Positions 1-12,600 are shown, counted from the stretch's first letter. The stretch is DNA of 64,000 nt from Apostichopus japonicus (GCF_037975245.1 NC_092570.1:3504001-3568000); one strand, 5' to 3'. The notes: generated by a model not told the origin, from the letters alone. Numbers and translations: made by a program.

Positions 1-2040
1 AGTCACAGCTGACTGCAGTATGAGAACAGTACAGTAACATTAGCGGTATGCAGTGTACAATACATGTATTGATGTGTGTTATGTAAAATATGAGAAATAC
101 TGTGTTGGGGTAGTGCTAGTTTTTGTCTCGGTATTTCTAAATTAATGGTTGAGTACCCCTGATAGAGTGTGCGGTCTGTTCCTAACAGGTTATTCAGTTA
201 ACTGCACCTTGTTCCAGCCACCTGAGTGGCACACAGTATTTTCTTTCGCAAGTTATTGATAGCTAGTTTTGATATAAAAAGAACAGTGTTGTGTCTTTCA
301 ATATTAATAAAACTCTGTTGGAGAAGGGCTAGTTTTTTTTCTATATTTCTGTATTAATGGTTGAGTACCCCTGATAGAGTGTGCGGTCTCTTCCGAACAG
401 GTCATTCAGTATACCGCACCTTGTTCCATCCACTTGAATGGCACACAGTACCTTCTTTTGCAAGAAATTGGTAGCTAGTTTTGATATGAAAAGAACAGTG
501 TTGTGTCTTACTGTATGAAGGAATATCTCTGTTGGAGAAGGGCAAGTTTTTTTCGCTGTATTTCTGTATTAATGGATGAGTACCCCTGATAGAATGTGCG
601 GTCTGTTCCTAACAGGTTATTCAGTTAACTGGACCTTGTTCCATCCACTTGAATGGCACACAGTACCTTCTTTCGCAAGAAATTGGTAGCTAGTTTTGAT
701 ATAAAAAGAACAGTGTTGTGTCTTAATACATTAAGAATATTCTGTCAGAGGGGGCTATTTTTTGTCTCTTTATTTCTGTATTAATGGTTGAGTACCCCTG
801 ATAGAGTGTGTGGTCTGTTCCTAACAGGTCATTCAGAAAACCGCACCTTGTTCCATCCACTTGAATGGCACACAGTACCTTCTCTTGCAAGAAATTGGTG
901 GCTAGTTTTGATATGAAAAGAACAGTGTTGTGTCTTACTGTATGTCGAAAAACTCTCTGTTGGAGAAGGGCTAGTTTTTGTCTCTTTATTTCTGTATTAA
1001 TGGTTGAGTACCCCTGATTGAGTGTGCGGTCTGTTCCTGACAGGTTATTTAGATAACTGGACCTTGTTCCAGCCACTTGAGTGGCACACACTGCCACACA
1101 GTACCTTCTTTCGCACGAAATTTGTAGCCAGTTTTGATATGAAAAGAACAGTATTGTGTCTTACTATATTAAGAAAATTATGTTTGAGAATGGCTAGTTT
1201 TTGTCTCTATTTTTCTGTATTAATGGTTGAGTACCCCTGATAGAGTGTGCGGTCTGTTCCTAACAGGTCACTTAGTTAACCGCACCGCATATATCTGTAT
1301 TAATGTTTGAGTACTCCTGATTGAGTGTGCGGTCTGTTCCTGACAGGTCATTTAGTTAACCGCACCTTTTTCCAGCCACCTGAGTGGCACACAATATTTC
1401 TTTCGCAAGAAATTGGTAGCTAGATTTGATATGAAAAGAACAGTGTTGTGTCTTACTATATTAAGAAAATTCTGTTGGAGAAGGGCTAGTTTTTGTCTCT
1501 GTATTTCTGTATTAATGGTTAAGTACCCCTGATAGAGTGTGCGGTCTGTTCCTAAGCAGTGATTCAGTTAACTGCACCTTGTTCCAGCCACTTGAATGGC
1601 ACACAGTACCTTTTTGCAAGAAATCTTTTTGCAAGAAATCTGTGGCTAGTTTTGATATGAAAAGAACAGTGTTGTGGCTTAAAGAAAACTTTCTTGGAAA
1701 AGGGCTAGTTTTTGTCTCTTTATTTCTGTATGAATGGTTGAGTACCCCTGATAGAGTGTGCGGTCTGTTCCTAAGCAGTGATTCAGTTAACTGCACCTTG
1801 TTCCAGCCACTTGAATGGCACACAGTACCTTTTTTCAAGAAATCTTTTTGCAAGAAATTTGTGGCTAGTTTTGATATGAAAAGAACAGTGTTGTGGCTTA
1901 AAGAAAACTTTCTTGGAAAAGGGCTAGTTTTTGTCTCTTTATTTCTGTATGAATGGTTGAGTACCCCTGTAAAGTGGGTGGTCTGTTCCTAAGCAGTGAT
2001 TCAGTTAACTGCACCTTGTTCCATCCACTTGATTTCTGTT
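1..2040 (+). repeat. satellite block 1, ~210 bp unit
   Basis: About ten imperfect head-to-tail copies of a ~210 bp unit. A landmark in each unit is GTGTGCGGTCTGTTCC, seen near 170, 380, 595, 807 (variant), 1023, 1248, 1325, 1537, 1757 and 1975. It is followed by a GTTAACCGCACC segment and by TTTTGATATGAAAAGAACAG. One copy near 1250-1325 is truncated to about 75 bp. The small open frames across this block read the same unit repeatedly and change frame with its indels, so they are not genes. The first ~120 bases match 3778 and 6131, which marks the start of a larger duplicated module. Confidence 0.93.
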
Positions 2041-2950
2041 GTTAGTTGACTGCAAACTTTACCTGTTCTGATGCTTCCTTGCAAGTGAATTTGAACGACC
2101 AACGAAATAAACTATGTAGCCAAGTAGTTGCCGAACCAATGAACCACCTTTTTGATGTCTTGAAAAAGTGCACTTTTTCAGCTGATCCACTCCAACTGCT
2201 GGAATAATATTGCTGGCATTTGATTTTCTAGAAGCAGACAATGGATTGTAGATTGATCACACCCTAAAGTGGGAAAGAATGGGAGGGGTAGGGGGTGAGG
2301 TGAGGAGGGGTAGAAAGGGTATCTGTCGGTAACTGAACTTCAAACGTTTGGCAGCAAAACCAACTTTTGGCCATCATCAACGATACCCAGAGAGGCAGAC
2401 CATTTGATCTTAGAGGTTTTATCTGACACTGAGACCTCTGCTTCTTTTCAACCAATGTCCTGGACACAAGATAAACTGCAGGGTGTGATAAAGCTGATCT
2501 GTTGTCTGTTTCTAGAAAATAAAAACCTCAGAAATTCTCGATGGTCAGTAAGGTTCTGACAGTGGAATTTCTGTTGTTATGTTAGGCACTCGGGTGAGGG
2601 CCCCACCACACAAGGTGTTCAGATTGACAGTTTAATTTCTGTCGGTGTATTGGAATTTTGAAACAGGTATATACAGTAAGGGCACAACCACACACAAGAT
2701 GTTCGGTTCCCCATACATGCTCAGAGGAGGATGCTGTCGAGATGTTAGTTGAACCATGCATGATACCAGTTCTAGCTCGCCCATTGGATCACATGTATTG
2801 CCAGTTGAAAGCAGATAAGTTTCTGCAGTTTTTACATTTGTTTACTTTGTATATAACGTGTGTCGCTTGGGAACTAGTCTTTCAATTTTGTTCCCTAGAC
2901 TTCTGTAATCCAAATATTCTCACACCTTTGGATTTTACATTATAAAATAA
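2041..2950. other. unique insert in the first satellite module
   Basis: This ~0.9 kb stretch is present only in the first of the larger modules; the second passes straight from satellite to spacer. It holds an inverted-repeat element (2219-2525) and a short local duplication (GGGCCCCACCACACAAGGTG near 2598 and a related copy near 2680). The open frame at 2658-2945 has no recognisable domain. No gene is seen. Confidence 0.6.
2219..2525. mobile_element. MITE-like inverted-repeat element
   Basis: The left edge contains TTTTCTAGAAGCAGACAA then ATCACACCCT. The right edge contains the reverse complement of the same two blocks (AGGGTGTGAT, then TTGTCTGTTTCTAGAAAA), about 45 bp in total with mismatches. 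There is no coding capacity between them. The arrangement fits a non-autonomous DNA transposon or foldback element. No class can be assigned. Confidence 0.5.
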
Positions 2951-3777
2951 TCTTTGGTATCGGTGGTGTCATTACTTGAAACTACTTTATGTGGATGAAC
3001 CCGACAGACATTTGTTTAGGGAATTCCAGATATTCATCGTGTGGGACCATTACCAAAGGAATACATCTATTTTGAGTATGCCAGGGTTTGACTGTTGGGA
3101 CTTGGTCCTCGTTGGCCAAGTATGAAGTATCTAGGCTTAGTTTCTGAAAAAAGAAACTAAAAGTATGAATGTTAGTTTTGATCTTAGATCAAACTAGATT
3201 TATTGGTTTCTGTCCTCTTGCTTAAATTTAAGCAAAGCTTCATCAGTGGGAATCTTATTTTTGGTAGGCTAGAGTTATTGACAGTTAATTTGGGTATATT
3301 TGTACTTTATGATCACAATTTCTTACTTTCAAAGAGGGTGGATGGGAAGGGGGAAGGGGAGGGGGAAGGGGGGGAATGAGTTATACTCAACATTTCATGT
3401 ACATTCTTGAGAACTGAATTATTCTTCAAATTTGTGTTTAAGATAAATTTGTGCTGTTATAAAATAAAAATGATCAGTTGATTAATAACAAATGACTGGA
3501 AAGATGATTGGAGTACAGTCAATGCTCATGTCCTATTGGTTTAGCATTTTGAAGTTTTCATTCAAATGCTGTAGTAAAGTAGTTGTACATAGTCAATGGT
3601 GGCAGCTATCAATATTAGCTGTAAACATGTCTTTGAGCATGACCTTCACATCAGAGGCTTCTAAAAAGTGACTCATAGGTTGGGGGACGGGGATCCCCAG
3701 AAATAAATGGTGGCGCTATACTGTATCACCATCAGTTAATGCCTTAAGCACTGGCTCAAACATGGCCACTGGTTCCT
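2951..3777 (+). repeat. module spacer, copy 1
   Basis: This spacer is about 90% alike by eye to 5318-6130, starting at CTTTGGTATCGGTGGTG and ending at CACTGGTTCCTAGTAACAGC. Together with the neighbouring satellite it forms a ~2.3 kb higher-order module. It includes a purine-rich run near 3340-3380 and a hairpin (GCTTAAATTTAAGC near 3225). The minus-strand flank of the hairpin reads CTGATGA, and GAAACC lies beyond it. No coding sequence is recognised. Confidence 0.85.
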
Positions 3778-5310
3778 AGTAACAGCTTACTGCAGTATGA
3801 GAACAGTACAGTAACATTAGCTGTATGCAGTGTACAGTACACATGTTGTGTGTTATGTAAAATATGAAAATAGTGTGTTGGGGTAGGGATAGTTTTTTCC
3901 CCTGTACTTCTGTATTAATGAATGAGTACCCCTGATAGAGTGTGCGGTCTGTTCCTAACAGGTGATTCAGTTAACCGCACCTTGTTCCAGCCACTTGAGT
4001 GGCACACAGTCCCTGCTTTTCGCAAGAAATTTGTGGCTAGTTTTGATATCAAAAGAACAGTGTTGTGTCTTTAAGAAAACTCTCTGTTTGAGAAGGGCAA
4101 GTTTTTGTCTCATTTCTGTTTTAATGGTTGAGTACCCCTGATAGAGTGTGCGGTCTGTTCCTAACAGGTTATTCAGTTAACTGGACCTTGTTCCATGAAC
4201 TTGAATGGCACACAGTACCTTCTTTCACAAGAAATTTGTGGCTAATTTTGATATCGAAATAACGGTGTTGTGTCTTTGAGAAAACTCTCTGTTTGAGAAG
4301 GGCTAGTTTTTGTCTCATAATTTCTGTTTTAATGGTTGAGTACCCCTGATAGAGTGTGCGGTCTGCGGTCTGTTTCTTACTGGTCATTGAGTTAACGCCA
4401 CCTTGTTCCAGCCACTTATTCCAGCCACTTGAGTTTTGAGAGCAAAAGAACGGTGTTGTGTCTTACTATATGAAGAAAACTCTCTGTTGTAGAAGGGCTA
4501 GTTTTTGTCTCTTTATTTCTGTATTAATGGTTGAGTACCCCTGATAGAGTGTGCGGTCTGTTCCTAACAGGTCATTCAGTTAACCGCACCTTGTTCCAGC
4601 CACTTGTTCCAGCCACTTGACTTGAGGTTTGAGAGCAAAAGAACGGTGTTGTGTCTTACTATATGAAGAAAACTCTCTGTTGTAGAAGGGCTAGTTTTTG
4701 TCTCTTTATTTCTGTATTAATGGTTGAGTACCCCTGATAGAGTGTGCGGTCTGTTCCTAACAGGTCATTCAGTTAACCGCACCTTGTTCCAGCCACTTGT
4801 TCCAGCCACTTGAGTTTTGAGAGCAAAAGAACGGTGTTGTGTCTTACTATATGAAGAAAACTCTCTGTTGTAGAAGGGCTAGTTTTTGTCTCTTTATTTC
4901 TGTATTAATGGTTGAGTACCCCTGATAGAGTGTGCGGTCTGTTCCTAACAGGTCATTCAGTTAACCGCACCGTGTTCCATCCACTTGTGTGACACACAGT
5001 ACTTTCTTTTGCAAGAAATTTGTGTTTAGTTTTGATATGAAAATAACAGTGTTGTGTCTTGCTATATTAAGAAAACTCTCTGCTGTAGAAGGGCTAGTTT
5101 TTGTCTCTTTATTTCTGTATTAATGGTTGAGTACCCCTGATAGAGTGTGCGGTCTGTTCCTAACAGGTCATTCAGTTAACCGCACCTTGTTCCATCCACT
5201 TGTGTGACACACAGTACTTTCTTTTGCAAGAAATTTGTGTTTAGTTTTTGATATGAAATTAACAGTGTTGTGTCTTACTATATGAAAAAAACTCTCTGTT
5301 GGAACAGGTC
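3778..5310 (+). repeat. satellite block 2
   Basis: About seven copies of the same ~210 bp unit, with landmarks near 3945, 4147, 4348, 4549, 4746, 4935 and 5147. Copies around 4400-4830 share a private duplication (TTCCAGCCACTT repeated twice), which indicates recent local amplification of that variant. Confidence 0.92.
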
Positions 5311-5317
5311 TAGTTTT

Positions 5318-6130
5318 AATCTTTGGTATTGGTGGTGCCATTACTTGAAACTACTTTATGTGGATGAACCCGACAGACATTTGTTTAGGAAATTCTGGAT
5401 ATTCATCGTGTGGGACCGTTACCGAAGGAATACAGCATACAATTTTGACTGTTGGGACTTGGTCCTCGTTTGCCAAGTATGAAGTATCTAGGCTTAGTTT
5501 TTGAAAAAAAGTTAAAAAGTATGAATGTTAGTTTGGATCTTAGATCAAGCTAGATTTATTGGTTTCTGTCCTCTTGCTTAAAGTTAAGCAGAGCTTCATC
5601 AGTGGGAATCTTATATTTGGTAGGCTAGAGTTATTGACAGTTACTTTGGGTATTTTTGTACTTTATGATCAAGTTTCCTTACTTTCAAAAAGGTTGGATA
5701 GGAAGGGGAAGGGGAGGGGGGGGGTGTGAGTTATACTCAGCATTTCATGTACATTCTTGAGAACTGAATTATTCTTCAAATTTGTGTTTAAGATAAATTT
5801 GTGCTATTTTAAATAAAAATGATCAGTTGATTAATAACAAATGACTGGAAAGATGATTGGAGTATAGTACTGTAAATGTTCATGTGCTATTGGTTTAGCA
5901 TTTTTAAGTTTTCAAAAATGCTGTAGTAAAGTAGTTGTACATAGTCAATGGTGGCAGCTATCAATATTAGCAGTAAACATGTCTTTCAGCATGACCTTCA
6001 CATCAGAGGCTTCTAAAAAGTGACTCATAGGTTGGGGGATGGGGATCCCCAGAAATAAATGGTGGCGCTATACTGTATCACCATCAGTTAATGCCTTAAG
6101 CACTGGCTCAAACATGGCCACTGGTTCCTA
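5318..6130 (+). repeat. module spacer, copy 2
   Basis: Second copy of the ~0.8 kb spacer at 2951-3777, in the same order and orientation and again following satellite units. Differences are mostly substitutions and small indels in the purine-rich run (5700-5730). No coding sequence is seen. Confidence 0.85.
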
Positions 6131-7165
6131 GTAACAGCTTACTGCAGTATGATAACAGTACAGTACACATGTTGTGTGTTATGTAAAATATGAAAATAAT
6201 GTGTTGGAGAAGGGCTAGTTTTTTCCCCTGTATTTCTGTATTAATGAATGAGTACCCCTGATAGTGTGTGCGGTCTGTTCCAAACAGGTCATTGAGTTAA
6301 CTGCACATTGTTCCAGCCATGTGAGTGGCACACAGTCCCTGCTTTTCGCAAGAAATTTGTGGCTAGTTTTGATATCAAAAGAACAGTGTTGTGTCTTTAA
6401 GAAAACTCTCTGTTGGAGAAGGGCTAGTTTTTGTCTCTTTATTTCTGTATTAATGGTTGAGTACCCCTGATAGAGTGTGCGGTCTGTTCCTAACAGGTTA
6501 TTCAGTTAACTGGACCTTGTTCCATGAACTTGAATGGCACACAGTACCTTCTTTCGCAAGAAATTTGTGGCTAATTTTGATACCAAAATAACGGTGTTGT
6601 GTCTTTGAGAAAACTCTGTTTGAGAAGGGCTAGTTTTTGTCTCATTATTTCTGTATTAATGGTTGAGTACCCCTGATAGAGTGTGCGGTCTGTTCCTAAC
6701 AGGTCATTCAGTTAACTGGACCTTGTTCCAGCCACTTGAATGGCACACAGTACCTTCTTTTCGCAAGAAATTTGTGGCTAGTTTTGACATAAAAAGAACG
6801 GTGTTGTATCTTACTATATGAAGAAAACTCTCTGTTGGAGAAGGGCTAGTTTTTGTCTCTTTATTTCTGTATTAATGGTTGAGTACCCCTGATAGAGTGT
6901 GTGGTCTCTTCCTAACATATCATTCAGTTGACAGCATCTTATTTCATCCATTTGAGTGGTACTCAGTTTTTTTTTTTTCACAAGAAATTTGTGGCTAGTA
7001 TGAAAAGAACAGTGCTGTGTCTTTAAGAAAACTCTCTGTTGGAGATGGGCAAGTTTTTTGCTTGTATTCCTGTATTTATGATTGAGTACTCCTGATAGAG
7101 TGTGCGGTCTGTTCCTAACAGGTCATTTAGTTAATCACACCTTGTTCCAGCCACAAAAGGGTTAT
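6131..7165 (+). repeat. satellite block 3
   Basis: Third module start (AGTAACAGCTTACTGCAGTATGA), then about five units with landmarks near 6265, 6476, 6678, 6897 and 7104. The array ends in mid-unit near 7165. No third spacer follows, so the module is truncated here. Confidence 0.92.
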
Positions 7166-7950
7166 AAAAACCCTAGAGCACACACTCACAACTACTGTAG
7201 GCCTATGCAAAATATACTCAAACCTTGCATGAAAGAACATACATCTTTCGTTCTATTTAAAACAACCACAACTTCTTCTTGAAAAAACCAAAATGTCCTC
7301 CAATCCTACAGATCAAGACTTTATAGTAGATCATAAACATGTTGTCCGAGGAGCACACGGTCTTCATCGTAATGTTCTACGCATCTTAAATAGAAATGGA
7401 TGCCCCTGGTAACCACCGATGGTAACCACCGCCGGATCGACATGCCTCCTCGGGTTGAGAAAGAGTAAACGCTGAGAACCCTAGACAGAAATGGAGTGAA
7501 AAGTCTGAAGTTTTTTGTTTGATTCTCACTTGCAAGTCTCTGCTCTCTATCCACACGTGATACTGTTCGTGATAATAAGCCCTGACCAGAAATGGCAATC
7601 GTCGATCCAAACCAAGGCCCCCAGCAACTATGGGATCAACCATGGGATTAACTTCTTTGTGTATTTTTTTTCTTCAAAAACAAGCTATACCAATTACTGT
7701 AGCATAGATCTAGCAGTTTGGTATTAAACAAGTGTTATCCTGATACTTGCAACGTTGATGAATGGCATACATGTAACATTAGTGTGCCAGTTGTCATCAG
7801 TTGTAGGTCATAGTCAAGACTTTATTTGTAAAGCATTTGGTGTGATCAGTGACAGTTTCCTCATCTATAGATCTATGTCTGAAAGTTTATACTTAAAGAG
7901 CTACTGCCGATACTGCGTCGTTAATTCTGGCGAAATAGTTCTTTGTTACA
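7166..7950. other. no recognisable gene
   Basis: Non-repetitive sequence between the satellite and the candidate Ig-like exon. Short open frames on both strands (7321-7643 minus, 7515-7727 plus) overlap each other and carry no recognisable domain. Confidence 0.5.
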
Positions 7951-7951
7951 G

Positions 7952-8254
7952 TAAATTCACACATGCAGCGGTACCAGTGTGTGTCGCACGAACAGAGACT
8001 TCTCATTGCACTGTCAGCTGGCCCAGTTTCTTGTACTGTAGAATCAGCGAACCTTACCTTCATAGAGGCCTCTGGTGGTAAAAGGATATTAAATGCTTTG
8101 TTAATGTCATCTCATTTTGATAAGCCACAGTACCAGTCGGTTAATTTCCCTGCCACTAGTAAGTCTGTACCCCACTGCGGTATGTCCATTAGACGTGAAG
8201 AGTTCTTCTTCAGCAGCTTGAGGTTTATTGCGGCAGATACAGGCAATTACGACA
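7952..8254 (+). CDS. candidate immunoglobulin-like exon
   Basis: This is an open stretch of exactly 303 bases. It is preceded by a pyrimidine-containing acceptor (TTTGTTACAG) and followed by a strong donor (GTAAGT). If the upstream exon ends with one base of a codon, both ends are phase 1, the symmetric phase common in extracellular Ig exons. The reading contains PVSCTVESANLTF and, near its end, SLRFIAADTGNYD. The second piece resembles the L-x-x-x-DxGxY stretch before the second Ig cysteine. That cysteine is missing, and no core tryptophan is obvious. No partner exon was found, so this may be a decayed exon or chance. The frame and splice sites are seen; the Ig identity is inference. Confidence 0.25.
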
Positions 8255-8865
8255 GTAAGTGGTCTTATTACACTTAGATACATACTCAACACAGCGACCC
8301 TTTCGCCACAATGAATCATTGGCAATTAGAATATTGCCAAAACACAGCGTATCAAATTATAGTTGGTCATTTCCATTTGAGGGCTTCCAAGAGAGGGAAA
8401 TAAGAAAAGGTTCGGTCTGCAGTGGTGGACGAAATAAATATTACCGAAATCGTCGCCATGTGTTTATTGAAGTGGACATATTGGTAATGGAATTGGTTGG
8501 AGTTCTCACAATTGGATGACTCAAGCAGTTTTGGTGCTGAAAGTTGTAATTGAACTCTCCTGCTTGCTGTACATAGGAAATGAATGAAAAGCTTTCATTG
8601 ACTGATATTAGTTTTATCTTGTTTTGGGTGGTTTTGAAAAAGCATGACCTGATAGAAAGATATTGTGATGAAAAAGGCCTTTAAAACTTCAAGGGTTTGG
8701 GATTTGGATCGTTTAATAACTGGTCTTCTTCAGACAGAGAAGGTCATCGCTGAACTGTTTTCTTGTTGATATGACTTGATATCAGTTGAAAGACAGATCT
8801 ACTTCCCAAGTACAGTAAGAGGATGGAGACTTTGAAGTGTACAAAGTGACTACAGCTTATTCTGG
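8255..8865. other. no recognisable gene
   Basis: Non-repetitive DNA between the candidate Ig-like exon and the 16-bp minisatellite. The only sizeable frame (8259-8519) has no recognisable domain. Confidence 0.5.
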
Positions 8866-8869
8866 CTTC

Positions 8870-9610
8870 ATCTTGTAGAGTAATCACTATGTAGTGAAAT
8901 CACTTGTAGAGACCTCGCATTGTAGAAAAATCTCTTTGCAAGTTTGCAGTGAAATAAATATGTAGAGAAGTCACTAGTAGAGAAATCAATATGTAGAGAA
9001 ATCATTTTGTAGAGAAATCACTTTGTAGAGAAATCACTTTGTAGAGACATCACTACAGTATGTAGAGACATCACTTTGTAGAGAAATCACTATGTAGAGA
9101 AATCACTATGTAGAGACATCACTTTGTAGAGAAATCAATATGTAGAGAAATTACTTTGTAGAGAAATCACTTTGTAGAGACATCACTACAGTATGTAGAG
9201 ACATCACTTTGTAGAGAAATCAATATGTAGAGAAATCACTATGTAGAGACATCACTTTGTAGAGAAATCAATATGTAGAGAAATTACTTTGTAGAGAAAT
9301 CACTATGTAGAGAAATCAATATGTAGAGACATCACTTTGTAGAGAAATTACTTTGTGGAGAAATCACTATGTAGAGAAATCACTTTGTAGAGACATCACT
9401 TTGTAGAGAAATCAATATGTAGAGAAATCACTTTGTAGAGACATCACTATGTAGAGACATCACTTTGTAGAGACATCACTTTGTAGAGAAATCAATATGT
9501 AGAGAAATCACTTTGTAGAGACTACAATATGTAGAGACATCACTTTGTAGAGAAATCAATTGGTAGAGAAATTCACTATGTAGAGAAATCAATTTGTAGA
9601 GAAATTTCTT
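8870..9610 (+). repeat. 16-bp minisatellite
   Basis: Roughly 44 tandem copies of a 16-bp unit, GTAGAGAAATCACTTT, with variants ACATCACT, AATCAATAT and AATTACTTT. In at least two places the unit is stretched by an ACTACAGTAT variant (near 9050 and 9186), and those neighbourhoods repeat as larger blocks. The array decays at both ends. It is a minisatellite and contains no spacers, so it is not CRISPR-like. Confidence 0.93.
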
Positions 9611-12600
9611 CAAATATTACATGCATTCCAGTTGGTTACTTGGGGTATACAGAATAATTTATATATCAGTACTACTGTATATTATCACAGCTCCATGTCA
9701 GAGAGACTTGACAATAATACAGGCTAATTAATTTTCCTTGGTTTTCATCTAAGAATGGCTTGTCAGTGCTACAGTAGCTTGTCACATATTCTCAACATAC
9801 ATACCTGTACCTCTCTTTTCTTTACATAGCATTTAATTTTGAATTCATCGGTGCTGAATTAATTGAAGGTCTAATCCCTGTATAGATACACTACTATATT
9901 CCGTCATCAGTATACAGTAGTTAGGGGAAATCTCTCTCTTTTTTAACAGTTCATGAAATATATGCGTATACCACTTTATAACTGCTAATTTGCATAGCGC
10001 AATATCCTTTCTTCACAAAGTAGTCATAAATTATTCAATTAAATCCACTGGTAAATTTATTTTGTAGAGATGCCTAGCAGAATATCCCGCCTGAAGCCAC
10101 CCAAGCTGAAATTAAAATGAATATTTGGTCTCCGCTTGGAGGAACACTCGAGTAAATCCGTGTCGAAACAGTTGGTTGATTTCTGCCAGGTACTGAATAT
10201 CTTTTAAGGCCGACAACATTAGGAGAACTTGTCGGGATTAACACTGGAACAGGGGGTGCCAAGGAGGCTTTCATTTTCCTCCAGGCATTTGGTAGTGATT
10301 GTTCTTAATTGAGTTATTTTCTCATTGGTGGTGTCGGAAGAGCAAATGACTCATTTGCAGAGAGAATTAGCGATTTCTTTATTGTCTGCTGAGGACTTTG
10401 CGATCTGGCACTTGATTAACAGTTTGATATGTCGTGTGTCAGATGCCCACTAGCCAAGCTACAGTACTGTAGCTCTGTGTTTATTGAAGAATAATATGTA
10501 AAAAGAAAGGCGTCATCGTGAAAAAGCGATGGACACTTCTTTGGCATTATGTTACTGTAAAAAACAACGAAGCAATCCTCATTGCGTGAGTAATATTAAT
10601 AACTGTAGAATGATGAGAGCTTTATTGACCCAAAGATTGTCGTTAAGCTGTTAAAAGAGACAACAAAATACTGTGGCTCATTGAAGTTATTTAGCAAACT
10701 TGTCAGAAATCTGGAAATGATCTATAACTTCAGGAATATTTGCAGGTGTTTGAAGATTGCATGGACAACTGACATCCAGAAAATGACTTGAGACCTGAAA
10801 TGCGACGGTCTGTTTGCCATTTTTCATTTTTTAATTGGTGAGAAATATTCCCTGCTAATTTTTGTTTCTCTTCTTCTTTTATCTGACAGATTAAACTTGT
10901 TCAGCAGGTGGAAGGTTTACCAGACACTGAAACATGGACTGCCACTTGTTTATTGATGCCCAGGTCGTTGCTAACAAGTCAGTTCAACTCAACTGTTGGC
11001 TTAAAGTCAGGATGATCATCCAACATGAAGTTATACGTGAACCGATCTACGGGCTTCTGTCTTCCCCAGGCATAGCAAATTAGGACCAACCAGAATCCCC
11101 GGCCCTAATTCCTGGTGGCGGTGACCTTTTCTTGTGCACGGCAAGACTGGAGTTACAGTGTAAACAAGATGCATGATGGTGAGCTGGTTTTACTTTTATT
11201 AAAATTACAAAATTACAACTACAGTACCGTAGGTTGTTAGTTTTCAGATGAAAATCCCTTGTCCTCTTGGGTTTGCCTCATGAAATGTTTTGATGTGTAA
11301 AATGGTGGACTTTCGGTTCTTCTGTGACATGTGCGAGCAACTTGCAAATGAGTAGAAAAGAAGGGGAGGGCGTATGTTTTGTGTGCAGTTGGGGATGGAT
11401 TGATTCATGTTTTATATAGAATGGAACATCTTGTGTCAAGGGTTCTTTCCTTGGAGTGAGTTTACAAACATATTCTCTAATAAACCTCATCTGCTATTGT
11501 ACCAAGAAAAAAAGTGTGGCAAAAGTTAGTCAGAAGAAAAATGTATTTTAACAGAATCCTTTTAAAGCGTTATGCCTAATGACACACTAATCTACACTTG
11601 TTGCCCTTCTATATCTAGGGTGGACTTTGGGTTCCTTGCACACGTGTTTCAAACGGAAATATTAAAAGGAACAAATATTAGGACTGTGTGCCATATGGTT
11701 GTAGAACTCATGTAATCATTTATTTGGCATGTGATACGATGAAACACCTTGGTTTAATTTGGTTGCTGTATGTTACAATCTCTTTGGCAGTAAATTACAC
11801 CTTCTGTCCTTCCAATTCTGAGAACCAGACGATGATTGACGGAGGATTCCGAGATGCAGAGTGTTGGGAGGCAGAGAGAATCTAGTGATGATGATAAATC
11901 TAAATCCAGAAGAAGATGGACAATAGAGGCCGTGAAACTCTTCTGAGACGGTATGCCACACTTTTGTGTACTACGATTGCATGCTGAATGGGGCTTTGGG
12001 GCCTTTCAACAGAGAGTACTGTCATAGCAGTTCTACCTGGGTTACATTTCATATGGATTCTATAACAATATTCTTCTCGGAAACTTTCTAAAAACCACAT
12101 TTTTGATGAATTTTTTAAGTATCGTGACATAACAACCCTGTGTATAGAAATAGTTTTAATCCACCTGCTCAGATTTATGCGTGGTTTTCATTAGAGACGA
12201 ATCGTTTGATTCTGGCAAAAAGAAAGAAGCTAAACAGGGTCAGCATTTTTTTTTACTTTTGTTTTACACTTACTTGAGCTTTAAGCGATAAAAAACAAAT
12301 TAATAACTTCCAGTATTGGTCAAATCCTTTAATAATATTGAATGAATTATCACTAGTGATGTATATACTATCTAATGAATAAGTCAGATAACGGTGCAAG
12401 ATTGATAATTAGATTGTCTTTCCTTGATGATTGACATAATTTTAGATAATTAGTTGTTTGTGATTGAAAATTGATCACTTCCTTAAAGTCTCCTAAAACG
12501 GTGAACGGTGTATGGATAAACGGCAGTCTCCAGGGCATCAAAATTTGTCTGGCAAATAAGCAGTGCTGGGAAACTTCATTAAAATTAATTTGTCCGTCCC

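Noticed and set aside
723..1992. Several 70-150 codon frames with repeated peptides
   Set aside because: They read the 210-bp satellite unit over and over and break at unit indels.
2658..2945. 95-codon frame in the first satellite module
   Set aside because: No domain. It spans a local duplication and ends at the start of the repeated spacer.
7321..7643. Two overlapping minus-strand frames of 77 and 85 codons
   Set aside because: They overlap in different frames and lack domains or splice context.
8870..9610. Regular short repeats that could suggest a CRISPR array
   Set aside because: Units are directly adjacent with no spacers, and the genome is eukaryotic.
11688..11885. Frame with a signal-peptide-like start (MKHLGLIWLLYVTISLA)
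   Set aside because: Only about 48 codons from that Met, no domain, no convincing splice donor; hydrophobic starts are common by chance in AT-rich DNA.
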